A stretch of 10,346 nucleotides of DNA from Kiloniellales bacterium (GTDB lineage Bacteria > Pseudomonadota > Alphaproteobacteria > Kiloniellales > JAKSDN01), in contig JAKSDN010001139.1 of NCBI GenBank assembly GCA_022360075.1, positions 1 to 10,346 of the forward strand. Reading direction: 5' to 3'. Position numbers and translations under genes: made by a program. This document shows positions 1 through 7,426 of the stretch, one piece after another (position 1 is the first letter of the stretch; every line of letters starts with the position of its first letter). The notes under the pieces are model-generated. The model saw nothing but the letters and a program-made list of their open reading frames with translations. It did no database searches and was not told the origin of the DNA.

Positions 1-164
1 ATGAGAACGTCGCGGAAGGCCCCGGCCAGGCGATTGATGACCGGCACGACCTGGTCGCCCTCGGGCACCGCGAGGGCGCCGCCAGGACAAAAGTCGTTCT
101 GGACATCGATGACCAACAGGGCCGCGGTGTCGCCCGGTGGGAAATCCGGGTCGCCATGAGTCAT
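1..164 (-). CDS. pncA: Nicotinamidase, N-terminal part (runs off the left edge)
   Basis: Nicotinamidase hydrolyses nicotinamide to nicotinate and ammonia in the cytoplasmic NAD salvage pathway. Only the first 54 codons are in the window, read leftwards from an ATG at 164. The segment VIDVQNDFCPGGALAVPEG (residues 18-36) is very close to the start of E. coli PncA as I remember it. It holds the catalytic aspartate of the isochorismatase-like hydrolases (D20, followed by Q22-N23-D24-F25). The metal-binding histidines and the catalytic cysteine lie in the missing part. A purine-rich GGGAAAG lies a few bases upstream of the ATG as a plausible ribosome binding site. The gene is divergent from the solute-binding protein gene. 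Other isochorismatase-family amidases share the D-x-Q-N-D-F motif, but the CPGGALAVPEGD stretch favours nicotinamidase proper. Confidence 0.92.
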   Translation of the reverse strand, partial: MTHGDPDFPPGDTAALLVIDVQNDFCPGGALAVPEGDQVVPVINRLAGAFRDVL

Positions 165-430
165 TTCATCTTTCCCACAGCTTCGCCATAATTCTCGCTA
201 AGAATTCTCGGCCTTATGGCGGGAAATGCAACGATAGCCGGGCGGGGCAGGGTTCCGCCCAGTCTGCCGCTGCGTTCGAAGAAGGCGCGGTCAGGTTGCA
301 GGCCCGCCGGCATCGAGCCGAGGGAGGCTTCAAGGCTGCGGTCCCGACCCGCGCCCGGCGGGCCATGGACCGAAGAGAAACACACGCTAGTTCCTTAAGA
401 CAGCTCAATCGTTCAGGGAGGCAGGGATTG
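165..430. promoter_or_regulatory. Divergent spacer with presumed promoters of pncA and the solute-binding protein gene
   Basis: This 266-base stretch separates two divergent genes and must carry both promoters, but I see no convincing -35/-10 pair. Next to pncA there is an 8-base direct repeat AATTCTCG at 190-197 and 203-210, spaced 13 bases start to start. It lies inside a 7-base inverted repeat, GCCATAA (185-191) and TTATGGC (214-220). This AT-richer patch in a GC-rich region would suit a pncA promoter or operator. The plus-strand frame of the solute-binding protein stays open back to 137, but the extension is arginine- and alanine-rich, resembles nothing I know, and precedes a complete Tat signal peptide, so I treat it as non-coding. 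Confidence 0.45.
416..421 (+). promoter_or_regulatory. Ribosome binding site fixing the solute-binding protein start
   Basis: GGGAGG lies nine bases before the ATG at 431. It decides the start against the much longer open frame that begins at 137. A TTG directly before the ATG (428-430) is in frame but adds only one residue. Confidence 0.7.
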
Positions 431-2119
431 ATGAGTGAGACCCGTGAACACCCCCACATTAGGACACTGAAGGAGCAATTCGCCGAGGGCCGTGTGTCCC
501 GGCGCGAGTTCCTGCGCAGCTCGACGCTGCTCGGCCTGTCGGCCGGTGCGGCCTACGCCTTTGCCGGCAAGATCACCGGCCAGTCCTTCGCGCCGAGCGC
601 GCGCGCCGAGGACATGCCGATGGGCGGCGTGGTGCGCATCGGCATGGGCGTGCAGGAGGTCAAGCATCCGCATGCCTACAACTGGGTCTATCCGGCCAAT
701 ATCGCCGGTCAGGTCGTGGGCCGCCTGGCGCTGACCGGCCAGGACAACATTACCCGCCCGGCGCTGGCCGAGAGCTGGGAGGCGAGCGACGACCTCAAGA
801 CCTGGACCTTCAAGCTGCGCAAGATCAAGTGGCACAACGGCCGCGATTTCACCGCCGACGACGTGGTCTGGAATTTCAACCACATCCTCGATCCCGAGAC
901 CGGTTCCTCCTCGGTCGGCCTGATGAAGGGCTACATGCTCGAGGAATACGACACCGGCCAGAAGGACGACGAAGGCAACGCCAAGATGTCGACCCGGCTG
1001 TGGGACGCCAACGCGATCGAGAAGCTCGACGACCACACGGTGCGCTTCAACCTCAAGGTTCCGCAGGTCGCGATCCCCGAGCACCTCGACCACTACACCA
1101 ACGCGATCATCGACCCCGAGGAGAACGGCGAGTTCAAGGTTGGCTCCAACGGCCTCATGGCCTTCCGCATGGTCGAGCACCAGGTCGGCATCAAGGCCGT
1201 GCTCGAGGCGATCAAGGGCGACGAGCCCTTCTTCCTCGGCGGGCCCTACCTCGACCGCCTGGAGTTCATCGACGTCGGCGAGGATCCCTCGGCCAACATC
1301 GCGGCGCTGGCCTCCAAGCAGGTGCACGGCCTCTACCAGGTCGACACAGCGCAGTACGAGATCCTCAACGCGATCCCGCACGTCAACGTGCACGAGGTGC
1401 CGACGGCGGCGACCGCGGTCGTCCAGATGATCATCGACCGCAAGCCCTTCGACGACCCGAACGTGCGTCTCGCCATGCGTTACGGCATGGACGCCAAGCG
1501 GGTGCTGGAGCTGGCCCAGCGCGGCCTCGGGCTGCCGGCCGAGCATCACTTCGTCTGCCCGATCCATCCGGACTACGCGCCGCTGCCGGAGATGGCGCGC
1601 AACGTCGAGACCGCCAAGGACTATCTGAAGAAGGCGGGCCTCGAAGGCGGCGTCAGCTTCGAGGTCAACGTCAAGAAGGACCCGGCCTGGGAGATCGCGG
1701 CCGTGCAAGCTATGGTCGAGCAGTGGAAGGAATGCGGCATCGACGCCAACATCAACGTCATGCCGCAGGCCCAGTTCTGGGACGTCTGGGACAAGTTCGA
1801 CTGCGGCTTCGTCGAATGGGCGCACCGGCCGCTCGGCTTCATGGTGCTCTCGCTCGGCTTCCGCACCGGCGTGCCCTGGAACCCGACCCAGTTCGCCGAC
1901 AAGGAGTTCGATGACCTGCTGACCAAGGCCGAGGGCACGCTCGACATCGACGAGCGCAAGGCGATCATGAAAGAGATCCAGACCATCATGCAGCAGCGCG
2001 GGCCCATCGCCCAGCCGGTCTGGCGCTCGATCATCACCGGCATGGACAAGCAGGTGAAGGGCTTCAGGATGCACCCGCAATATCACTTCCGCGGGCACGA
2101 GCTGGCGATCGAGAGCTAG
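431..2119 (+). CDS. Tat-exported ABC transporter solute-binding protein, family 5 (peptide/nickel type)
   Basis: This is a periplasmic binding protein of the SBP_bac_5 family (DppA/OppA/NikA relatives), 562 residues, the usual length. It would capture a peptide or other small solute and hand it to an inner-membrane ABC permease. The N-terminus carries a twin-arginine signal, S23-R24-R25-E26-F27-L28-R29, then a hydrophobic alanine/glycine-rich stretch and a likely signal peptidase site after A57-R58-A59. Family hallmarks are ALAESWEASDDLKTWTF (about residues 111-127), then KWHNGRDFTADDVVWNF (133-149). The C-terminal lobe ends with a typical helix and a PIAQPVWR segment (about 488-533). Tat export implies folding before export, perhaps with a bound cofactor or metal. 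No permease or ATPase gene follows, which is unusual for the family, so the substrate cannot be told. The start at 431 is set by a good ribosome binding site and the Tat signal. Confidence 0.94.
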   Translation: MSETREHPHIRTLKEQFAEGRVSRREFLRSSTLLGLSAGAAYAFAGKITGQSFAPSARAEDMPMGGVVRIGMGVQEVKHPHAYNWVYPANIAGQVVGRLALTGQDNITRPALAESWEASDDLKTWTFKLRKIKWHNGRDFTADDVVWNFNHILDPETGSSSVGLMKGYMLEEYDTGQKDDEGNAKMSTRLWDANAIEKLDDHTVRFNLKVPQVAIPEHLDHYTNAIIDPEENGEFKVGSNGLMAFRMVEHQVGIKAVLEAIKGDEPFFLGGPYLDRLEFIDVGEDPSANIAALASKQVHGLYQVDTAQYEILNAIPHVNVHEVPTAATAVVQMIIDRKPFDDPNVRLAMRYGMDAKRVLELAQRGLGLPAEHHFVCPIHPDYAPLPEMARNVETAKDYLKKAGLEGGVSFEVNVKKDPAWEIAAVQAMVEQWKECGIDANINVMPQAQFWDVWDKFDCGFVEWAHRPLGFMVLSLGFRTGVPWNPTQFADKEFDDLLTKAEGTLDIDERKAIMKEIQTIMQQRGPIAQPVWRSIITGMDKQVKGFRMHPQYHFRGHELAIES

Positions 2120-2159
2120 AAGCTTCGCCTCTCGTCGATCGCTTGCACTGACGGAGAAG

Positions 2160-2262
2160 CCCCCCTCACCTAACCTCTCCCCCCACTTGGGGGGAGAGGG
2201 ATGCGCAGGCTTGGCGAGGCTGAAAGCCGAGCCTTAGCCGGAGCTGGGTGAGGGGGTTCTTT
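2160..2262. repeat. Nested C/G-rich palindromic spacer element (REP-like)
   Basis: The outer arms CCCCCTCACC (2161-2170) and GGTGAGGGGG (2247-2256) are perfect 10-base complements. Inside them is a perfect 11-base hairpin, CCTCTCCCCCC (2174-2184) and GGGGGGAGAGG (2189-2199), with a 4-base loop. The right outer arm is followed by TTCTTT. It starts about 40 bases after the solute-binding protein stop codon and ends about 90 bases before mmsA, so it could end or weaken transcription between them. The look is that of the CCCCTCACC...GGTGAGGGG spacer repeats common in alphaproteobacterial genomes. That family membership is from memory; the pairing is read directly. Confidence 0.75.
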
Positions 2263-2354
2263 GTGCCCGAATCCTTGTTCTGCTCCCCGCTTGGGCCTAA
2301 AAGCGAGGTCAAGCACGCCAGCCAGACCTGGCCCAAGACGCTTTGGGAGGAGAC

Positions 2355-3854
<1,500 letters not shown>

Positions 3855-3939
3855 AGGGGGCGTTGTCGGGATTTCGCGATTGCGGGGCGTGGACCTGAGA
3901 CGGTTTTCGTCGAGGCGGAAAGCGCGTCCCGTTTCTTTG

Positions 3940-3954
3940 GTCCGCTTCGCGGAC
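3940..3954 (+). terminator. Possible mmsA terminator hairpin
   Basis: GTCCGC (3940-3945) and GCGGAC (3949-3954) pair perfectly over six bases around a TTC loop, about 85 bases after the mmsA stop codon. No T-run follows, and a second palindrome begins within three bases, so this may be a stabilising or Rho-assisted end rather than a classical intrinsic terminator. Confidence 0.35.
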
Positions 3955-3956
3955 GT

Positions 3957-3990
3957 CCCCCACCCTAACCCTCCCCCTCAAGGGTGGGGG
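3957..3990. repeat. C/G-rich palindromic element related to the one after the solute-binding protein gene
   Basis: CCCCCACCCT (3957-3966) and AGGGTGGGGG (3981-3990) are perfect 10-base complements separated by 14 bases. The left arm continues TAACCCTCCCC, matching the order seen in the element at 2160-2262 (CACC, TAACC, then a C-run). The two are probably a full and a shortened copy of one repeat family. Its place downstream of mmsA suggests a role in the 3' end of that transcript, or no role beyond being a spacer repeat. Confidence 0.65.
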
Positions 3991-4120
3991 TGACAACGCC
4001 GACGGAGATCGCGAACCTCGAAATCGTCAAACTCGGCTGAGTCGACCCCGAAGGTCAGCATCGGCATTAGTAGAATGACAATCGTGAGACCCGATAAATG
4101 CGGATAGGCCCGCTATCGCG

Positions 4121-4150
4121 CATCTGTGTCCATCCGTGTTCATCTGTGTC
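4121..4150. repeat. Three tandem decamers of the CATCYGTGTY type
   Basis: Three ten-base units sit in perfect register. Units 1 and 3 are CATCTGTGTC and unit 2 is CATCCGTGTT. Read on the other strand the pattern is ACACRGATG-like. I recall this motif as a dispersed intergenic repeat in many unrelated bacteria, where it is often mis-translated as part of small hypothetical proteins. It lies 86 bases before the chosen start of the acetyltransferase gene, inside the open part of that frame. Confidence 0.75.
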
Positions 4151-4224
4151 AAAACCCTGAGGCCGAAGAGGCAAGACGGCTCTCTCGGCAGCCCATGCCA
4201 CCGTCGGCCGCAGCTCGAGCCTTC

Positions 4225-4229
4225 GAGGG
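4225..4229 (+). promoter_or_regulatory. Ribosome binding site fixing the acetyltransferase start
   Basis: GAGGG lies seven bases before the ATG at 4237. It supports this start over ATGs at 4126 (inside the decamer repeat) and 4195 (no Shine-Dalgarno sequence). A GTG at 4234 is one codon earlier and remains possible. Confidence 0.55.
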
Positions 4230-4236
4230 CCGCGTG

Positions 4237-5358
4237 ATGCGCGGTGAGATCTTCAGCGCGTTCAAGCAGGTTCCCCCCGCGCTCCACGCCTTGCTGGACG
4301 CGCGCGGCCGACCCTACTTCTGCCCCGCTTGGATCGAGGCGGGGCAGCGCTTCGGCGTGCCGCCGAACAATACCCTTCGACTGGTCTGCCTCGGCGAGGG
4401 CGACGATCCGGCACAGCGCCCAAAAGCCTTCGTCGCCGGCTATCAGTCGCGCGACTATCCCGTTCACACCGGCGCCCGCGTGCTCTACTTAGGCCAGCCG
4501 AACGGCATGCTGTTCAGGCTGCTGCTCGCCGAAGGCATCGCGCTCTCCGCGGATATCCTGGTCGCCTTGATGCGGACCATCGCCGCGGCGCGGCCGCGCA
4601 TCGATATCGTTCGCATCGGCCCGCTCGACCCCGATTCGGCGGTCTACGAGGGTCTCGTCCGCGCCCTGCGCGGCGCGGGATTCGTGGTCCAGCCCTACTA
4701 CCGCGACCGCAACCGCTTCGAGCTGGTCGAGGGGCTGACGGCGCAAGACTACCTCGCGCACCGCCCGTCGGCGCTGCGCAACACCTTGCGGCGCAAGGGC
4801 AAGAAGCTCTGGGCCTCCGACGCCGCCCGCTTCGAGCTGATCACGGATCGCGCGTCGATCGAACGCGGCATCAAGGATTATCACAGGGTCTTCGCGGCGA
4901 GCTGGAAGCGTGACACCGAAGCGCTGGCGATGGAATACACCAACAGCATGATGCGCATCGGCGCGGATCTCGGCGCCCTGCGCCTGGGCCTGATCTATGT
5001 CGACGACACGCCGGCGGCCGTGCAGCTCTGGTTCGTGGGCTGTGAAGAGGCGATCTGCTTTCGGCTCGCCTACGACACGCACCTGCAGTCCCTGTCCGCC
5101 GGCTCGCTACTCAGCCAGAAAATGATCGAGCGGGTGATCGACGTCGACAAGGTCGCGCGGCTGGATTTCGGCGTCGGCGACGAGCCCTTCAAGGCCGACT
5201 GGATGACGGGCCTGCGCGAGTACTGGGGCCTGGTCGGCTTCAACACCCGCAGCCGGCGCGGCCTGCAAGAGGCGGCGCTGCACATCGGCGGGCGCAAGGT
5301 CAAGGACGTCCTGGAACGGCTCGGCTTCCCCGTCACCCGAGGAGAGGACGCGGAATAA
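4237..5358 (+). CDS. BioF2-like GNAT-fold acyltransferase (CelD/FemAB-related)
   Basis: The protein (373 residues) matches the BioF2-like acetyltransferase group (Pfam Acetyltransf_6), cytoplasmic GNAT-fold enzymes that move an acyl or aminoacyl group to an amine or sugar, often for cell-surface polymers. The recognisable part starts near DYLAHRPSALRNTLRRKGKK (171-190), a basic stretch typical of the group. It continues through LGLIYVDDTPAAVQLWFV (250-267) and YDTHLQSLSAGSLLSQKMIE (279-298), and ends with LDFGVGDEPFKADW (309-322), the family's most recognisable motif. Residues 1-165 would be the less conserved N-terminal half of the double-GNAT fold. There is no signal peptide or membrane segment. 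Its stop lies ten bases from the stop of the convergent methyltransferase gene, with no hairpin between. The substrate cannot be told. Confidence 0.82.
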   Translation: MRGEIFSAFKQVPPALHALLDARGRPYFCPAWIEAGQRFGVPPNNTLRLVCLGEGDDPAQRPKAFVAGYQSRDYPVHTGARVLYLGQPNGMLFRLLLAEGIALSADILVALMRTIAAARPRIDIVRIGPLDPDSAVYEGLVRALRGAGFVVQPYYRDRNRFELVEGLTAQDYLAHRPSALRNTLRRKGKKLWASDAARFELITDRASIERGIKDYHRVFAASWKRDTEALAMEYTNSMMRIGADLGALRLGLIYVDDTPAAVQLWFVGCEEAICFRLAYDTHLQSLSAGSLLSQKMIERVIDVDKVARLDFGVGDEPFKADWMTGLREYWGLVGFNTRSRRGLQEAALHIGGRKVKDVLERLGFPVTRGEDAE

Positions 5359-5368
5359 CGGCGGCGCC

Positions 5369-6403
5369 TCAGATCCGTCGCATCACCATCACCCGCGAGA
5401 AGAAGGCCCGCTCGACCTGCTCCACGGCGAAGCCCGCATCCTCGAACAGGGCGGACAGGTCCTGTCGGGTGTAGTCGGCGTAGTAGGGCTCGTGGAAGGC
5501 GTGGGGGAAGAGCGCCAGCAAGCCATCGTAGTCCGGATGATCGCCCCGCTGCAGCGAGTCGACAAAAAGTAGCAGCCCGCCCGGCTTCAGAATCCGGTGC
5601 AGCTCCGCCGCCACCTGGCGCCGGACTTTGCGCGGCAGCTCGTGGAACAGAAAGATCGCGCTCGCCACGTCGTGGCTGGCGTCGGGCAGGCCGCTCGCCT
5701 CGGCCGGCGCGGCGTGAAAGTCGATGCCGCGCCAGGACCGAAGCTGCCGCTTTGCCTGCGCCAGATAGGCCGGGCTGAGATCGAGGGCGGTGACCGCGAG
5801 GCGCGGATAGTTGTCCTTGACGAAGCCGAGGAAGCGGCCGGTGCCGCAGCCGACGTCGAGCAGCCGGCTAGCGCGCACGCGACGCGCTTGCAGAAAATCG
5901 TGCAAGGGCACGAGCGCCTGACGGCGCATGGCGTCGGCCCCGCCGGCGAACAGCACCTCGACTTGGTGGTCGTAAAGCTCGGCCGAATGCCGCGAAAGAT
6001 AACCGTCGGTCTGAAAGTGGAAGTTCTGCAGGTAGTAGCGTGGAAAGCGGCCGGCTTCGCCGCCGGTCTCGAAGACCTCCTGCGTCACGCGGTCGCGGCG
6101 CCGGCGCTCGACCTCCGGCAGGTCGGCGAAGTAGCGTCGCGCCTGGCCCAGGGCGCGCATCGGCCCTTCGGCCAGGTCGTGCGGCAGGCGGTAGAGCCCG
6201 GCCTCGATGTTGCGCAGGTCGCGCTCCAGCAGGGCGCGCAGGTCGGCGAGGATCGCCTGGCGGTCGGGAAAGGGTCCTTCGACCGGCTTGTCCGGCTTGA
6301 TCCGCGCGGTCATGCGCGCGGACAGCAGGTACTGGCTCCAGTAGAGCCCGACGCGCGCGCCTTGCGAAAGCACATAGGCGGTGCGACCGAGCGGCCCGAT
6401 CAT
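5369..6403 (-). CDS. Class I SAM-dependent methyltransferase with an unassigned N-terminal domain
   Basis: A 344-residue protein. The C-terminal half is a Rossmann-fold methyltransferase: motif I LLDVGCGTGRFL (181-192) for SAM binding, the acidic end of strand 2 at ALDLS (206-210), motif IV DVASAIFLFHELPRKVRRQV (245-264) and ILKPGGLLLFVDS (271-283). The first 175 residues are not part of that fold. They include a charged region (44-116) and the segment RFPRYYLQNFHFQTDGYLS (119-137), followed by AELYDHQVEVLF (141-152), which I remember as conserved in a group of uncharacterised bacterial methyltransferases. The start codon overlaps the stop of the upstream dehydrogenase gene (ATGA), so translation is coupled; only a weak GGAAG precedes it. 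Methylation of a small molecule or lipid is more likely than of nucleic acid, but this is inference. Confidence 0.88.
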   Translation of the reverse strand: MIGPLGRTAYVLSQGARVGLYWSQYLLSARMTARIKPDKPVEGPFPDRQAILADLRALLERDLRNIEAGLYRLPHDLAEGPMRALGQARRYFADLPEVERRRRDRVTQEVFETGGEAGRFPRYYLQNFHFQTDGYLSRHSAELYDHQVEVLFAGGADAMRRQALVPLHDFLQARRVRASRLLDVGCGTGRFLGFVKDNYPRLAVTALDLSPAYLAQAKRQLRSWRGIDFHAAPAEASGLPDASHDVASAIFLFHELPRKVRRQVAAELHRILKPGGLLLFVDSLQRGDHPDYDGLLALFPHAFHEPYYADYTRQDLSALFEDAGFAVEQVERAFFSRVMVMRRI

Positions 6404-7188
6404 CGTGCGTAGCGCTTCCAGCCACGGCGCATGAAGCTGCGCGTGGCGTCCAACATGATCGCGCGCGGCATGCGCCCGGCGAGCAGGCTGAAGGCGCGAT
6501 TTTGACCGCCGACCACGTGCAGCGAGCGCCGGCCCAGGGCCGCGAGCCCCTCGCGCGCCACACGCTCCGGGCTTTCGGCCTTGCCGACCATGCGCGCAGA
6601 CATGCCGGCACGCTCGAAGAAGCGCGTGCGCGTCGCACCCGGGCAGAGCGCCAGCACGTCGACCGGCTCCTTCTTCAGCTCGCCGGCCAGGCCCTCGGCC
6701 AGATAGAGGTCGAAGGCCTTGGTCGCGGCATAGGTGCTCATGTAGGGCAAGGGGATGAAGGCCGCCGTGCTGGCGACCAGGATGACGCCGGCGCGCGGGC
6801 CACCGTTTTGCGCGCGCGCCAGCATGTCCGGCAGCAAGGCGCGGGTCAGCACCAGCGGCGCCACGACATTGACCTCGACCATCTCGCGCTCGCGCGCGGC
6901 ATCGTTCTCGGCCAGCGGGCCGAGGGCGCCGAGCCCGGCGTTGTTGATCAGCAGGTCGATCGGCAGCGCCGCGGCGCGCTTGACCAGCGCCGTGCGCCCG
7001 GCGTCGCGCGCCAGATCGACCGCGAGGGTCTCGACCGAACGCCCTGCGTTTCCTAGCGCGGCGGCTAGCTCCGCAAGCCGCGCCCCATCGCGGCCGGTCA
7101 GCAGCAGGTCGGTCTCGCTCGGCAGGGTCCTAGCAAAGGCCTCGCCGATGCCGCTGGTCGCGCCGGTGATCAATGCGAAGCCGTACAT
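6400..7188 (-). CDS. Classical short-chain dehydrogenase/reductase (SDR)
   Basis: An NAD(P)-dependent oxidoreductase of 262 residues, typical for classical SDRs. It carries the dinucleotide-binding TGATSGIG (8-15), NNAG (82-85) and the full catalytic tetrad N107, S140, Y153 and K157 (YAATK), followed by a PGATRT segment. It resembles the DltE/YqjQ-like branch, which tends to act on lipophilic or acyl substrates. The C-terminus is basic (SFMRRGWKRYAR) and could touch membrane or a partner. It is the first gene of a coupled pair with the methyltransferase. No clear Shine-Dalgarno sequence precedes the ATG at 7188, yet the Rossmann strand begins right after it, so a start further downstream is excluded. 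Confidence 0.93.
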   Translation of the reverse strand: MYGFALITGATSGIGEAFARTLPSETDLLLTGRDGARLAELAAALGNAGRSVETLAVDLARDAGRTALVKRAAALPIDLLINNAGLGALGPLAENDAAREREMVEVNVVAPLVLTRALLPDMLARAQNGGPRAGVILVASTAAFIPLPYMSTYAATKAFDLYLAEGLAGELKKEPVDVLALCPGATRTRFFERAGMSARMVGKAESPERVAREGLAALGRRSLHVVGGQNRAFSLLAGRMPRAIMLDATRSFMRRGWKRYAR

Positions 7189-7227
7189 GACTCAACCATA
7201 CGAAGCGGCGTCGAGAGGTACCGGACC

Positions 7228-7340
7228 GCTTGCGTCATTGCGAGCCGGCGTGAGCCGGCCCCTGGCGCCATTGGGCAATCCAGAGCCCCCGCTGAGGCGG
7301 CAGCCATCTGGATTGCTTCGCTCCGCTCGCAATGACAAGC
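7228..7340. repeat. Interrupted palindromic repeat, about 113 bases
   Basis: The outer arms GTCATTGCGAG (7234-7244) and CTCGCAATGAC (7326-7336) are perfect 11-base complements. They are extended by GCTT (7228-7231) and AAGC (7337-7340) with a two-base bulge. Inner arms GCAATCCAGA (7275-7284) and TCTGGATTGC (7307-7316) also pair perfectly over ten bases. The combination GTCATTGCGAG, GCAATCCAG, CTGGATTGC and CTCGCAATGAC is, from memory, a dispersed repeat found in many alphaproteobacteria and elsewhere. No transposase or target duplication is evident. It lies upstream of the dehydrogenase gene and downstream of the adaptor gene. Confidence 0.8.
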
Positions 7341-7380
7341 GTGGCAACGGTGCGTCGATCTCAACGCCAAGCGGCATAAC

Positions 7381-7420
7381 TCCGGCCATCAGGGAGAAGG
7401 CTGGTGGCTGTATGGCCGGA
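7381..7420 (-). terminator. Hairpin just after the adaptor gene, possible terminator
   Basis: TCCGGCCAT (7381-7389) and ATGGCCGGA (7412-7420) are perfect 9-base complements with a 22-base loop. In the direction of transcription the stem begins six bases after the TAA of the adaptor gene. Only GTTAT follows the stem instead of a T-run, so it would be a weak intrinsic terminator or a 3' end stabiliser. Its position right behind the last gene of the exporter operon is the main argument. Confidence 0.45.
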
Positions 7421-7426
7421 AGTCAA

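Larger units (their letters stand above)
3855..4236. other. 382-base non-coding spacer between mmsA and the acetyltransferase gene
   Basis: I see no gene here. The spacer carries, in order, a short hairpin (3940-3954), a C/G-rich palindrome (3957-3990) and a three-unit decamer repeat (4121-4150), listed separately. The acetyltransferase frame stays open upstream to 4126, but that part runs over the decamer repeat and is unlikely to be translated. The promoter of the acetyltransferase gene should lie in the last part; I could not pick out convincing boxes. Confidence 0.6.

Noticed and set aside
137..430. Upstream extension of the solute-binding protein frame by 98 codons
   Set aside because: The extension would bury an intact Tat signal peptide, has no family resemblance, and a good ribosome binding site precedes the ATG at 431.
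413..2098. Long minus-strand open frame (561 codons) opposite the solute-binding protein
   Set aside because: It mirrors the codon structure of a GC-rich gene and yields a repetitive leucine-, aspartate-, valine- and arginine-rich product with no motif.
4121..4150. CRISPR array
   Set aside because: Ten-base contiguous units without spacers; this is a tandem repeat, not a repeat-spacer array.
4126..4236. Earlier start of the acetyltransferase gene
   Set aside because: The first codons would be encoded by the decamer repeat, no Shine-Dalgarno sequence precedes 4126 or 4195, and the family-like part begins after 4237.
7228..7340. Insertion sequence
   Set aside because: Only about 110 bases, no transposase frame and no visible target-site duplication; a non-coding palindromic repeat fits better.
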